Positions 7,889 to 16,101 of a DNA stretch of 64,000 nt are shown here, one piece after another (position 1 is the stretch's first letter; each line of letters begins with the position of its first letter). This DNA comes from Flavobacterium sp. CF108. Lineage in GTDB: Bacteria > Bacteroidota > Bacteroidia > Flavobacteriales > Flavobacteriaceae. The stretch is from assembly GCF_900129795.1 (NCBI RefSeq), contig NZ_FQWW01000001.1, positions 1 through 64,000 of the forward strand, in the 5' to 3' direction. The position numbers and the translations under genes were made by a program. The notes beneath the pieces are model-generated. The model was not told where the DNA came from, ran no database searches, and worked only from the letters and a program-made list of their open reading frames with translations.

Positions 7889-10288
7889 ATGATTACAAAC
7901 ACATCATTAGAATACAAAGGCGATTTATATCCATCAAAGATTGTTTCGTACGAGCATGAAGGAGATTCTATATTTTTTAATACAGATAATAAAGTAATCT
8001 TAAAAGTCACTGTTCTTAGAGACAGTTTAATTCGATTTCGCTTTACTACAAAAGGATATTTCAGCAATGACTTTTCGTATGCAATAGACAAAAGCCAGCT
8101 TCACGGGTATAATTTTCTTGAACTTACTGAGGAAGAAACCTATTTCCAGATTAGAACAAGCAAAGTAAAATGTAAAATTCAAAAAGCAGATCTTCGTGTT
8201 TGGATTTACGATTTAAATGATTTCCTGATTTTGGAAGATGAACTTGGTTTTCATTGGGAAGAAAGCTATGAATATGGTGGAAATATTGTAAAAATGAGTA
8301 AATCTTCTAAAGACGGTGAATGTTTTTACGGTCTTGGAGATAAAGCGACTCAAATGAATTTAAAAGGTAAAAGAGTAGAAAATTTTGCTACAGATCAATA
8401 CGCTTATCAAAAAGAACAAGATCCTCTATATAAAGTAGTTCCGTTTTATATTGGTTTACATAACAAACAATCTTACGGTATTTTCTTCGATAATACCTTT
8501 AGAACTTTTTTTGATTTTTGTCAGGAAAGAAGAAATGTAACCAGTTATTGGGCAGAAGGAGGAGAAATGAATTATTATTTCATTTACGGTCCTCAAATGC
8601 AGGATGTTGTAACAACTTATACCGATTTAACCGGAAAACCAGAATTGCCGCCGCTTTGGGTTTTAGGATATCACCAATGTAAATGGAGTTATTATCCTGA
8701 AAGTAAAGTCAAAGAAATTACTTCAAAATTTAGAGAACTTAAAATTCCGTGCGATGCCATTTATCTTGATATAGATTACATGGAAGGATTTCGATGCTTT
8801 ACATGGAATAAAAACTATTTTCCAGATCCGAAAAGAATGGTTGCTGAATTAGCCGAAGACGGTTTTAAAACTGTTGTAATCATCGATCCGGGAATTAAAA
8901 TTGATAAAGATTACTGGGTTTATAAAGAAGCTCTTGAAAAAGATTATTTCTGTAAAAGAGCCGACGGACCTTATATGAAAGGAAAAGTATGGCCGGGAGA
9001 ATGTAATTTTCCAGATTATACAAATCCCGCAGTTAGAGAATGGTGGGCTGGTTTATTTAAAGAATTAGTTTCAGAAATAGGTGTAAAAGGAGTTTGGAAT
9101 GATATGAACGAACCTGCCGTAATGGAAGTTCCAAATAAAACTTTCCCAATGGATGTTCGTCACTTTTACGACGGAAATCCTTGCAGTCATAGAAAAGCGC
9201 ATAATATTTACGGAACGCAAATGGCAAGGGCAACGTATCATGGTGTAAAACGATTTGCTTATCCAAAACGCCCATTTGTCATTACAAGATCGGCTTATTC
9301 TGGCGCACAGCGTTATACATCGTCCTGGACAGGAGATAATGTGGCAACTTGGGAACATTTATGGATTGCAAATATTCAGGTGCAGCGAATGTCAATTTCG
9401 GGAATGGGATTCACAGGTTCTGATATTGGAGGATTTGCAGAACAGCCAACGGGCGAATTATACGCACGCTGGATTCAGTTAGGCGTTTTTCATCCGTTTT
9501 GCAGAACGCATTCTTCAGGAGATCATGGAAATCAGGAGCCTTGGGCTTTTGATGAAGAAGTAATTAATATTACGAGAAAATTTGTCAGCCTGCGTTACCA
9601 ATTATTACCGTATTTGTATACTATGTTTTGGCAGTATATAGAAGAAGGGCTTCCGATGTTGAAACCTTTAGTTTATTACGATCAGGAAGATACACAAACG
9701 CATTATCGTAATGACGAATTTATCTTTGGAAATCAAATTTTAGTATGCCCAATTCTTGAACCTAATGCTGTAGGTAGACGTATGTATATTCCAAGAGGTG
9801 AGTGGTATAACTACTGGACAAATGATTTATTTATTGGCGGAAAAGAAATCTGGGTTGATACCAAATTTGACGAAATCCCAGTTTTTGTAAAAGCAGGTGC
9901 TGTTATTCCAAAATATCCGGTGCAGCAATATGTTGGAGAATTAGAATTTGATGAATTAACGCTGGATGTTTATTTTAAAAATGGAAAAGAAAAATCTGTA
10001 GTTTATGAAGATGCACAAGATGGTTACGATTATAAAAAAGGCCGTTACAGCTTTTTATCTTTTAGAACAATAGGAAAAGATAAAGAACTCATAATTCAGC
10101 TTCATAAAGAAGGAAAATATGATACGCCTTACAGCAAGTATAAAATCAATTTAATTGGACTTCCTTTTAAAGTAACGGAGATTGAAATCGACAATGAAAA
10201 AATCGAATTTGACAAAGTTAGCTTTGAAGCAAATAATTTCTTACTTGTTGATAAAGAGTTTAATGAACTTCATATTATAGGTGAATAA
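7889..10288 (+). CDS. GH31 family alpha-glucosidase
   Basis: This 799-residue glycoside hydrolase releases alpha-linked glucose (or a related sugar) from the non-reducing end. The GH31 nucleophile motif WNDMNEPA places Asp405 as nucleophile. The acid/base Asp483 is in the segment SWTGDNVATWEHL. The N-terminal beta-sandwich and the C-terminal beta domains are of normal size. No signal peptide is seen, so it probably acts in the cytoplasm, where glycogen or maltodextrin would be its substrate. Its position behind glgACB supports that, but xylosidase-like activity cannot be excluded from sequence alone. Confidence 0.92.
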   Translation: MITNTSLEYKGDLYPSKIVSYEHEGDSIFFNTDNKVILKVTVLRDSLIRFRFTTKGYFSNDFSYAIDKSQLHGYNFLELTEEETYFQIRTSKVKCKIQKADLRVWIYDLNDFLILEDELGFHWEESYEYGGNIVKMSKSSKDGECFYGLGDKATQMNLKGKRVENFATDQYAYQKEQDPLYKVVPFYIGLHNKQSYGIFFDNTFRTFFDFCQERRNVTSYWAEGGEMNYYFIYGPQMQDVVTTYTDLTGKPELPPLWVLGYHQCKWSYYPESKVKEITSKFRELKIPCDAIYLDIDYMEGFRCFTWNKNYFPDPKRMVAELAEDGFKTVVIIDPGIKIDKDYWVYKEALEKDYFCKRADGPYMKGKVWPGECNFPDYTNPAVREWWAGLFKELVSEIGVKGVWNDMNEPAVMEVPNKTFPMDVRHFYDGNPCSHRKAHNIYGTQMARATYHGVKRFAYPKRPFVITRSAYSGAQRYTSSWTGDNVATWEHLWIANIQVQRMSISGMGFTGSDIGGFAEQPTGELYARWIQLGVFHPFCRTHSSGDHGNQEPWAFDEEVINITRKFVSLRYQLLPYLYTMFWQYIEEGLPMLKPLVYYDQEDTQTHYRNDEFIFGNQILVCPILEPNAVGRRMYIPRGEWYNYWTNDLFIGGKEIWVDTKFDEIPVFVKAGAVIPKYPVQQYVGELEFDELTLDVYFKNGKEKSVVYEDAQDGYDYKKGRYSFLSFRTIGKDKELIIQLHKEGKYDTPYSKYKINLIGLPFKVTEIEIDNEKIEFDKVSFEANNFLLVDKEFNELHIIGE

Positions 10289-10344
10289 GTAAAATTCTGA
10301 TAGCGATTGAAATAATTATGTAAGATTTTGAGTAATTTTAATTG

Positions 10345-10352
10345 TATTTTTG
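10345..10352 (+). promoter_or_regulatory. Bacteroidota -7 box upstream of the M48 protease gene
   Basis: TATTTTTG fits TAnnTTTG and lies 23 bases before the start codon. No well-spaced TTG -33 element was identified. Confidence 0.45.
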
Positions 10353-10375
10353 TGTGTGTTTAAATTTTTAAGATC

Positions 10376-11188
10376 ATGAAAAAACATTTAATTTCAAGCG
10401 TTTTTGCGGCTGTTTTAGTATGCAGTTGTGCAACGAATCCTATAACTGGGAAGCAAAATTTAAATTTTGTTTCGAACAGTGAATTATTTCCAACTTCTTT
10501 TCAGCAATACAGCCAGTTTTTGACTGAAAATAAAGTAATAACCGGAACAGCCGATGCTAAACGCGTAGAAACTGTTGGATTTAAAATTAAAGCCGCTGCC
10601 GAAAAATATTTAGCCTATTTAGGGCAGTCACAATATCTAAAAGATTATCGCTGGGAATACAAACTTGTTGATAATAAAGAAGTTAACGCTTGGTGTTTGC
10701 CTGGAGGGAAAATTGTAGTGTATTCAGGAATATTACCAGTAACACAAAACGAGTCTGGTTTAGCAACTGTAATGGGACATGAAGTTTCGCACGCGTTAGC
10801 AAATCATGGAGCGCAAAGAATGTCGGCTGCACAATTACAGCAAATAGGCGGTGCAGCTTTAGGAGCAGCGACAAGCGGGAAATCTGAAGCAACACAGCAA
10901 ATTTTTGCTCAGGCTTACGGAATTGGATCTGAAGTAGGAGTAATGCTGCCATTTAGCAGAAGTAACGAAAGTGAAGCAGATAAAATAGGATTAACCCTTA
11001 TGGCAATTGCAGGATATAATCCAGATGATGCTGTTGCATTCTGGACAAGAATGTCGGCTAAATCAGGAGGTTCGGGAACACCGGAATTTATGAGTACGCA
11101 CCCGTCTGATGCTACAAGGATTGCCAATATAAAATCATTAATTCCCGAAGCTAAAGCGATTGCACTTAAAGTAGGAACAATTAAATAA
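10376..11188 (+). CDS. M48 family metalloprotease, lipoprotein
   Basis: This is a 270-residue envelope protease of the BepA/LoiP-like M48 group. The lipobox VCSC gives a lipidated Cys18. The zinc motif HEVSH is at 135-139 and the third ligand is Glu198 in the ExxAD motif (NESEADKIG). The C-terminal THPSDATRI is typical of the family. The likely role is quality control of outer-membrane proteins; this is inferred from family knowledge. It is monocistronic, with a -7 box upstream and a terminator downstream. Confidence 0.93.
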   Translation: MKKHLISSVFAAVLVCSCATNPITGKQNLNFVSNSELFPTSFQQYSQFLTENKVITGTADAKRVETVGFKIKAAAEKYLAYLGQSQYLKDYRWEYKLVDNKEVNAWCLPGGKIVVYSGILPVTQNESGLATVMGHEVSHALANHGAQRMSAAQLQQIGGAALGAATSGKSEATQQIFAQAYGIGSEVGVMLPFSRSNESEADKIGLTLMAIAGYNPDDAVAFWTRMSAKSGGSGTPEFMSTHPSDATRIANIKSLIPEAKAIALKVGTIK

Positions 11189-11213
11189 CAGACTATTTCA
11201 AAAATATAAAGAT

Positions 11214-11246
11214 AGGCTGCTCAAAAAGTTGGAGCAGCCTTTTTTA
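11214..11246 (+). terminator. Terminator after the M48 protease gene
   Basis: The stem AGGCTGCTC / GAGCAGCCT with a short loop is followed by TTTTTT. It lies 25 bases after the stop codon and immediately before the four-palindrome repeat element. Confidence 0.88.
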
Positions 11247-11256
11247 TTTTATATAC

Positions 11257-11437
11257 TTCTCTGTTCCATAGGAACATTTTATTGGCAGAAAATTATATTA
11301 TTATCATTGTTTACGTTCCGTAGGAACGTTTGATGTTGAAATTATTTTTTAATAATCTAATAATCATATGTTCCTAGGAACATATATACAGTTGATTACT
11401 ATTTTTTCTACCAATGAAACATTCCTAATGGAATGAA
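11257..11437. repeat. Four-palindrome intergenic element, copy 1
   Basis: Within this spacer are four palindromes on a TTCC...GGAA core: 11262-11276, 11313-11329 (ACGTTCCGTAGGAACGT), 11366-11385 (20 nt, perfect) and 11420-11435. The outer parts contain ATTGGCAGAAAAT and, inverted, TTTTTTCTACCAAT, so the whole element is itself an imperfect inverted repeat. It aligns along its full length with the reverse complement of 61150-61335. No open reading frame is present. The rest of this 403-base spacer (11438-11591) holds only AT-rich sequence and a possible -7 box. Confidence 0.85.
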
Positions 11438-11533
11438 CAAAATAATTATAGCAAAAGAACTTCCTCGACTTTTAAGACAATTTTTTTATGCTTTAAATTC
11501 TTTATAATTTAATAATGCACGAATTCGATAATT

Positions 11534-11541
11534 TATATTTG
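11534..11541 (+). promoter_or_regulatory. Possible -7 box for the UMF1-type permease gene
   Basis: TATATTTG fits TAnnTTTG and lies 50 bases before the start codon. No TTG was found at the right -33 spacing, so this is only a candidate. Confidence 0.35.
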
Positions 11542-11591
11542 ATTATCATAAAAATTGGATAAATTCGTAGCGCATTAACAAAACCATTTCT

Positions 11592-12905
11592 ATGAAAAAC
11601 CTACAAAAAGGAGATAAGAAATTATTAAATGCCTGGGCATTTTATGATTGGGCAAATTCAGTTTATACACTTACAATTGCATCGGCAGTTTTTCCAATTT
11701 TTTATGAAGCATTATTTGCAAAGCGTGATCACTATATTGACGTTTTTGGACTTCATTTAAAAAACTCTGCCTTAATTAGTTTTATTACAGCGGCCGCCTT
11801 TCTAGTAGTTTCTTTTATTTCCCCATTATTATCAGGAATTGCTGATTATGTGGGAAATAAAAAATCATTCATGAAGTTTTTTTGTTATTTAGGAGCACTA
11901 TCCTGTATGGGATTGTATTGGTTTGATCTTGCAAATATTTATGTGGGATTGGCATTTTACTTTCTTGGATTATTAGGATATTGGGGAAGTTTGGTTTTCT
12001 ATAATTCATATCTTCCGGATATTGCTTTTGAAGAACAGCAGGATAGAATTAGTGCAAAAGGATATTCTTTGGGATACATAGGAAGTGTTATTTTGCTGAT
12101 TGTCAATTTAGCAATGATTATGAAACCAGACTGGTTTAATATTTCTGGTCCAGAACCGGCAATGAAAGCAATGCGTTATTCTTTTATAATGGTAGGAGTT
12201 TGGTGGATTCTATTTAGCCAATACACATATTATTATTTACCAAAAGGAAGAAAAGAAACAACTCAAAAATTAACAAAAGATGTTTTCTTTAATGGATTTA
12301 AAGAACTTAAAAAGGTTTGGGCTTCTTTGCAGAATATTATTGCTTTAAAACGTTATTTAGGTGGTTTTTTTGTTTCTAGTATGGCAGTACAAACTGTAAT
12401 GTTGGTTGCAACTTATTTTGGAGCTCAGGAAATTCAGTGGTCATCACCTGAAGAAAGTCAAAAAGGCTTGATTATCTGTATTTTGCTAATTCAATTAGTT
12501 GCCGTTGTTGGTGCTGTTTTGACTTCAAGAGCTTCTGAAAAATTTGGAAATATTCCAACATTGATTTTTATTAATGCAATTTGGGCAGTATTTTGTGCTT
12601 TGGCTTATTTCATCACATTGCCAATACATTTTTATGTTATGGCAACTGTTGCAGGATTTGTAATGGGAGGAATTCAGGCTTTATCACGTTCTACGTATTC
12701 AAAATTATTACCAGAAACGGAAGATACAGCTTCTTTCTTTAGCTTTTATGATGTAGCAGAAAAAATAGGAATTGTAATAGGAATGTGTGTTTACGGAATT
12801 ATAGATCAAATAACAGGAAGTCCACGTGCGGCAATTGTTATTTTGGCAGTTTTCTTTGTTACTTCTATTTTTCTATTAAGAAGAGTACCAAAAAAGGCAC
12901 TTTAA
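11592..12905 (+). CDS. MFS permease, UMF1 / Atg22-like family
   Basis: This 437-residue membrane protein has about twelve hydrophobic segments. The N-terminal NAWAFYDWANSVYTLTI is the hallmark of the UMF1 family, bacterial relatives of the yeast vacuolar effluxer Atg22. The second half contains GGIQALSRSTYSKLLPE, also typical of the family. Bacterial substrates are not established; amino acid or metabolite efflux is inferred from the yeast member. It stands alone between the repeat element and a bidirectional terminator. Confidence 0.9.
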   Translation: MKNLQKGDKKLLNAWAFYDWANSVYTLTIASAVFPIFYEALFAKRDHYIDVFGLHLKNSALISFITAAAFLVVSFISPLLSGIADYVGNKKSFMKFFCYLGALSCMGLYWFDLANIYVGLAFYFLGLLGYWGSLVFYNSYLPDIAFEEQQDRISAKGYSLGYIGSVILLIVNLAMIMKPDWFNISGPEPAMKAMRYSFIMVGVWWILFSQYTYYYLPKGRKETTQKLTKDVFFNGFKELKKVWASLQNIIALKRYLGGFFVSSMAVQTVMLVATYFGAQEIQWSSPEESQKGLIICILLIQLVAVVGAVLTSRASEKFGNIPTLIFINAIWAVFCALAYFITLPIHFYVMATVAGFVMGGIQALSRSTYSKLLPETEDTASFFSFYDVAEKIGIVIGMCVYGIIDQITGSPRAAIVILAVFFVTSIFLLRRVPKKAL

Positions 12906-12929
12906 AAAATGACCTTTAAAATTATATTT

Positions 12930-12971
12930 AAAAGCCGGACATTGATTTAAAATCATTTGTCCGGCTTTTTT
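12930..12971. terminator. Bidirectional terminator between convergent genes
   Basis: The stem AAAGCCGGAC(A) / TGTCCGGCTTT with A/T runs on both sides lies between the convergent stop codons at 12905 (+) and 12983 (-). It can serve both transcripts. Confidence 0.88.
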
Positions 12972-12982
12972 ATTTTATAAAA

Positions 12983-13705
12983 TTAAGCTTTAGTAATGTT
13001 TCCTGATCCAGAAACTTTTACATCGCGTTTTTCAGGATTTCCTGTATATTTAATATTTCCTGAGCCAGAAACTCTTGCGGTTAATTTTTCGTTGCAAGTA
13101 ACTTTACTATTTCCTGAACCCGAAACATTTACATCTACATTTTTTGATTTTAAACTTCCTGCATCAATATCTCCAGAACCTGAAAGTTTTGTTGTAAAAT
13201 TATCAGCAGTTCCTTTTAAGTTTACATTTCCTGAACCGCTCAAATTAAGTTCAAAATCATTTGAATCAATTGCTAAATTAAAGTTTCCTGAGCCTGATAA
13301 TTTAGCTTGAAGCTTGTCGCTTTTAATAGCATCTTTAGATTGAATATTTCCTGATCCTGACAAAGCTATATTAGAGATTTTTTCAAAGGGAACGGTGATT
13401 TGTATCCCTTTTCCGTTGCTTGGCCGGATGTTTTTGAATGATTCAACATATATTTTTAAAGTATTGTCATCCACTTCCACTTTAATTGAGGACAGTAAAT
13501 TTTCTTCTCCTTTAATCGTAATTTTCCCTTCTTTTCCAGCAACAAGGTTTACATCAAAAAATCCCGAAATTTTAATACCGTCATAATCTCCTGTGGTTCT
13601 GGTTTCGGTAACCACTTTACCGTTTCCTTTAATTTTATTTTGAGCGTTTGTATTGAAACTCAAAAGAAATACTGTACAAACTAATAATAGAATTGATTTT
13701 TTCAT
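12983..13705 (-). CDS. Head-GIN domain (DUF2807) surface protein with SGSGN repeats
   Basis: This is a 240-residue protein with a signal peptide (about 1-21, ending NAQ). It belongs to the putative auto-transporter adhesin head GIN family, a right-handed beta-helix type. The pentapeptide SGSGN (once SGSGD) recurs at residues 116, 137, 156, 175, 195, 213 and 232. The spacings of 18-21 residues mark successive helix turns. It is the last gene of an ECF sigma/anti-sigma operon, 20 bases after a related beta-repeat protein, and ends at a bidirectional terminator. It is probably a periplasmic or surface protein; ligand unknown. Confidence 0.9.
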   Translation of the reverse strand: MKKSILLLVCTVFLLSFNTNAQNKIKGNGKVVTETRTTGDYDGIKISGFFDVNLVAGKEGKITIKGEENLLSSIKVEVDDNTLKIYVESFKNIRPSNGKGIQITVPFEKISNIALSGSGNIQSKDAIKSDKLQAKLSGSGNFNLAIDSNDFELNLSGSGNVNLKGTADNFTTKLSGSGDIDAGSLKSKNVDVNVSGSGNSKVTCNEKLTARVSGSGNIKYTGNPEKRDVKVSGSGNITKA

Positions 13706-13725
13706 AGTCTTGATTTTTTAGATGA

Positions 13726-14784
13726 TTAATTTTTTAATACTGACACGCTGCCGTAATTTGTATTGATATTGATTTTATTTTGTCCTTTTTTCTTGTGAAA
13801 GCCGCTTATTCTTTTCGTATTGCTTTTAATTTCAGAAACCGAAATGTCTAAAGCATTGTCAGGTTTAATATTGCTGTATCGTCCAGTTATATCAAAATCA
13901 AAAGCGTAGTTGGGATCAAATCCAAGTGATACATCTGTATATCCTGAATTTATGCTGACATTCCCCGCTTTTTCACTAATGTTTTTCACACTGATTTTGC
14001 TGTAATTGGTATCGAAATTAAAACTGTTTGAAATTTCTCCAATCGAAATGGTTAAATAATTACCGGAACCTGACAATGAATTGATCTTCTGAAATTTAAA
14101 AGTTCCGTAATTACAGCTGTATTTAATATTCTGACCATCATTTAAGGTAACATCAGTATAATTGGCATCAAGAGTAAGATTTCCCGAATCCGTAATTTTT
14201 AAGCCTGAATATCTGGCATCAATATTTCCGTTTTTGATATACTCAATACTTGAATTTTGGCAGTATGCAATTTCAATTCGGTTACTTGAACCGTTTAATC
14301 TTCCCAAGATAGTTTTTCCGTATTTACAGCTAATATCCGTTGTCGATTCTAAATTGAGCGTTGTAATATTTCCATATTTGTTAACCAGTTTTACAGAACC
14401 ATTTTTAGGGATTTTAATAACATAATTAATCTCAAAACTATTATTGCTTCCTTTGCTTTTAAAAGTCGAGTTTCCAATATTAGTTATCGCAGTTACTAAG
14501 CTTTTCAGCGCTGTAATTTCAACGTCAATACTGTTTAATTTTTCGTTTACCCAGTTTTCGTTTGTGCCATTAACTTTAATAGTAATGTCAAGATCAATTT
14601 TATCTTCATCCCAAGTAGATACCGTGATATTTCCATATTTGTTATCAATATCAATTCCTGCATTAGAGTTGACGATGTAGGTCTTTTTGATACTTTTTTC
14701 TTTGGTAATAAAAGTATCATCATTTGAAAATCCTAAAAAAGGAATCAAAAGCAATAAGATTAGTAAATTATAATGTTTTTTCAT
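13726..14784 (-). CDS. Exported beta-repeat protein (DUF4097-like)
   Basis: This is a 352-residue protein with a signal peptide ending at about residue 20 (LGFSN). The body is rich in Asn, Ser and Gly and repeats short units such as NKYGNI, KYGKT, NYGTF and NTNYGSV, suggesting a parallel beta-helix or solenoid like DUF4097 proteins. It overlaps the anti-sigma gene upstream by 17 bases and precedes the GIN protein by 20 bases. All four genes are therefore likely one operon whose sigma factor drives these surface proteins. Exact function unknown. Confidence 0.78.
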   Translation of the reverse strand: MKKHYNLLILLLLIPFLGFSNDDTFITKEKSIKKTYIVNSNAGIDIDNKYGNITVSTWDEDKIDLDITIKVNGTNENWVNEKLNSIDVEITALKSLVTAITNIGNSTFKSKGSNNSFEINYVIKIPKNGSVKLVNKYGNITTLNLESTTDISCKYGKTILGRLNGSSNRIEIAYCQNSSIEYIKNGNIDARYSGLKITDSGNLTLDANYTDVTLNDGQNIKYSCNYGTFKFQKINSLSGSGNYLTISIGEISNSFNFDTNYSKISVKNISEKAGNVSINSGYTDVSLGFDPNYAFDFDITGRYSNIKPDNALDISVSEIKSNTKRISGFHKKKGQNKININTNYGSVSVLKN

Positions 14785-15304
14785 TAGATGTGTTTTTTAA
14801 ATTTTCGTTTTCTTCAATTCGCTTTAAAACCGTCTGCAAAAAAGAAATTCTCGTTTGAAGGTTGCTTATCATAGCGTAAATAATCTGTTTGTTTTCTCCG
14901 TTTTTCTGAACTTCTTTAATGATTTTTTCATAATCAGCATCAAACACTTTCATTTGTTTTAATGCGTCATTTATAATCTGTTCATTTTCCGGTGAATTCT
15001 TTTCTTTTAATTTAACTAGCTCATTCTCGATCAAAATATTAAAGATAGAATCGGTACGTTTGGTTTCCTGCGATGCAAATTTGAGTTCCTTTGGTTTTTC
15101 ATTATTATTGTAAAATAGTGATACACCCAAAAGCACAGCAATTGATGCAGCAATGGCCCAGCCGGCAAAATTCTTTTTTCGCGGCTTTTTGTTATTCAAT
15201 TTGTCTAAAAAATCAATTTGATGATCCGGATTCATTTCATGAATATCCCATTGATTTTCAAACTTGTTAAATAATTGATCTAAATCGTCATTTTCCTTTT
15301 TCAT
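14768..15304 (-). CDS. Anti-sigma factor, single-pass membrane protein
   Basis: This 178-residue protein starts with a charged cytoplasmic region (residues 1-40, with DLDQLFNKFENQWDI). One membrane segment follows at about 42-62 (FAGWAIAASIAVLLGVSLFY), then a helical periplasmic C-terminus. This is the common plan of Bacteroidota anti-sigma factors. No zinc-binding HxxxCxxC motif is present. Its start overlaps the stop of the ECF sigma gene by 4 bases (ATGA type), a coupling usual for sigma/anti-sigma pairs. Assignment rests on topology and context more than on sequence motifs. Confidence 0.78.
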   Translation of the reverse strand: MKKENDDLDQLFNKFENQWDIHEMNPDHQIDFLDKLNNKKPRKKNFAGWAIAASIAVLLGVSLFYNNNEKPKELKFASQETKRTDSIFNILIENELVKLKEKNSPENEQIINDALKQMKVFDADYEKIIKEVQKNGENKQIIYAMISNLQTRISFLQTVLKRIEENENLKNTSNEKTL

Positions 15305-15855
15305 ATCTCCTCTAATTTTTTTCGTAAACTTTCTTTGGCGCGGCTTAAAGTGGTTCTGCAGTTGGCGTAGCTGATATTCAATATTTCGCAGATTTCTTCC
15401 TGATCGTAGCCTTCTATATAAAAGAGCGTCAAAACCATTCTGTAGTTGTCTTTCAGGCCCGAAATGGTATCTAAAACCTGTTTCACTTTAAGTGAATTCA
15501 GATCAATACTTTCAGACAATATAGAATCGTTTTCTTCTATTTTAAAAAGCGTTTTGTTCAGGTCTTCCATCTGGAAAGCATTGTTTTTTTTATAAAAATC
15601 AATACTATAATTAATGATGATTTTTTTAAGCCACGCACCAAACGCAACTTCCTGTTTGTAATCGTTAATTTTTGTAAAAGCTTTCAAAAAACCTTCCTGC
15701 ATGACGTCTTGTGCAAAATGCTCGTCTTTTACAATTCTGTAAGCCACGTTGTACATAGCTTTACAATAACGATTGTAAACTTCGAATTGGGCCTTTTGAT
15801 TGTTGTTTTTACAAAGTGCGATTAATTCTTCGATATTTTGATTTGTTATACTCAA
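15301..15855 (-). CDS. ECF-type RNA polymerase sigma factor
   Basis: This 184-residue sigma-70 family protein has region 2 at about 30-90 (NVAYRIVKDEHFAQDVMQEGFLKAF; FGAWLKKIIINYSIDFYKK). Region 4 is at about 130-182 (YRMVLTLFYIEGYDQEEICEILN; CRTTLSRAKESLRKKL). It lacks regions 1 and 3, as ECF factors do. It is the first gene of a four-gene operon with its anti-sigma factor and two exported beta-repeat proteins, so an envelope-related regulon is likely. No exact TAnnTTTG box was found in the ~250-base region upstream. Confidence 0.93.
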   Translation of the reverse strand: MSITNQNIEELIALCKNNNQKAQFEVYNRYCKAMYNVAYRIVKDEHFAQDVMQEGFLKAFTKINDYKQEVAFGAWLKKIIINYSIDFYKKNNAFQMEDLNKTLFKIEENDSILSESIDLNSLKVKQVLDTISGLKDNYRMVLTLFYIEGYDQEEICEILNISYANCRTTLSRAKESLRKKLEEI

Positions 15856-16070
15856 GTAATGGCTGCTAGTTTTTTATAATGACTTTGCTTTTTTTAATAT
15901 GTTACAGTTTGAGATATTTTTTTTTGAAATTTTTTAATTGAAATTAATGATGTCAAATATTTTTAAATTTTATCTATAACTAAAGTATTGAATATAAATT
16001 GATTGCTAAAGTTTTTGTAATACAGAATTATTTTGTTAAAAAAATGTGAAAATCGTGATGTGTTTTTTAT

Positions 16071-16078
16071 TATTTTTG
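16071..16078 (+). promoter_or_regulatory. Bacteroidota -7 box upstream of a lipoprotein gene
   Basis: TATTTTTG fits TAnnTTTG and lies 23 bases before the ATG at 16102. This supports starting translation there and not at upstream in-frame codons. No well-spaced -33 TTG was seen. Confidence 0.5.
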
Positions 16079-16101
16079 AATCACCAAAACAAATAAATAC
16101 C

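Noticed and set aside
12996..13310. Pro/Phe/Glu-rich 104-residue plus-strand frame
   Set aside because: It is the antisense of the SGSGN repeats and has no start context or promoter of its own.
12996..13692. Regularly spaced short repeats (~57-60 bases apart) that could be scored as a CRISPR array
   Set aside because: They are the codons for SGSGN in the GIN-domain protein on the minus strand. The segments between them are coding and not unique spacers of fixed length, and no cas gene is near.
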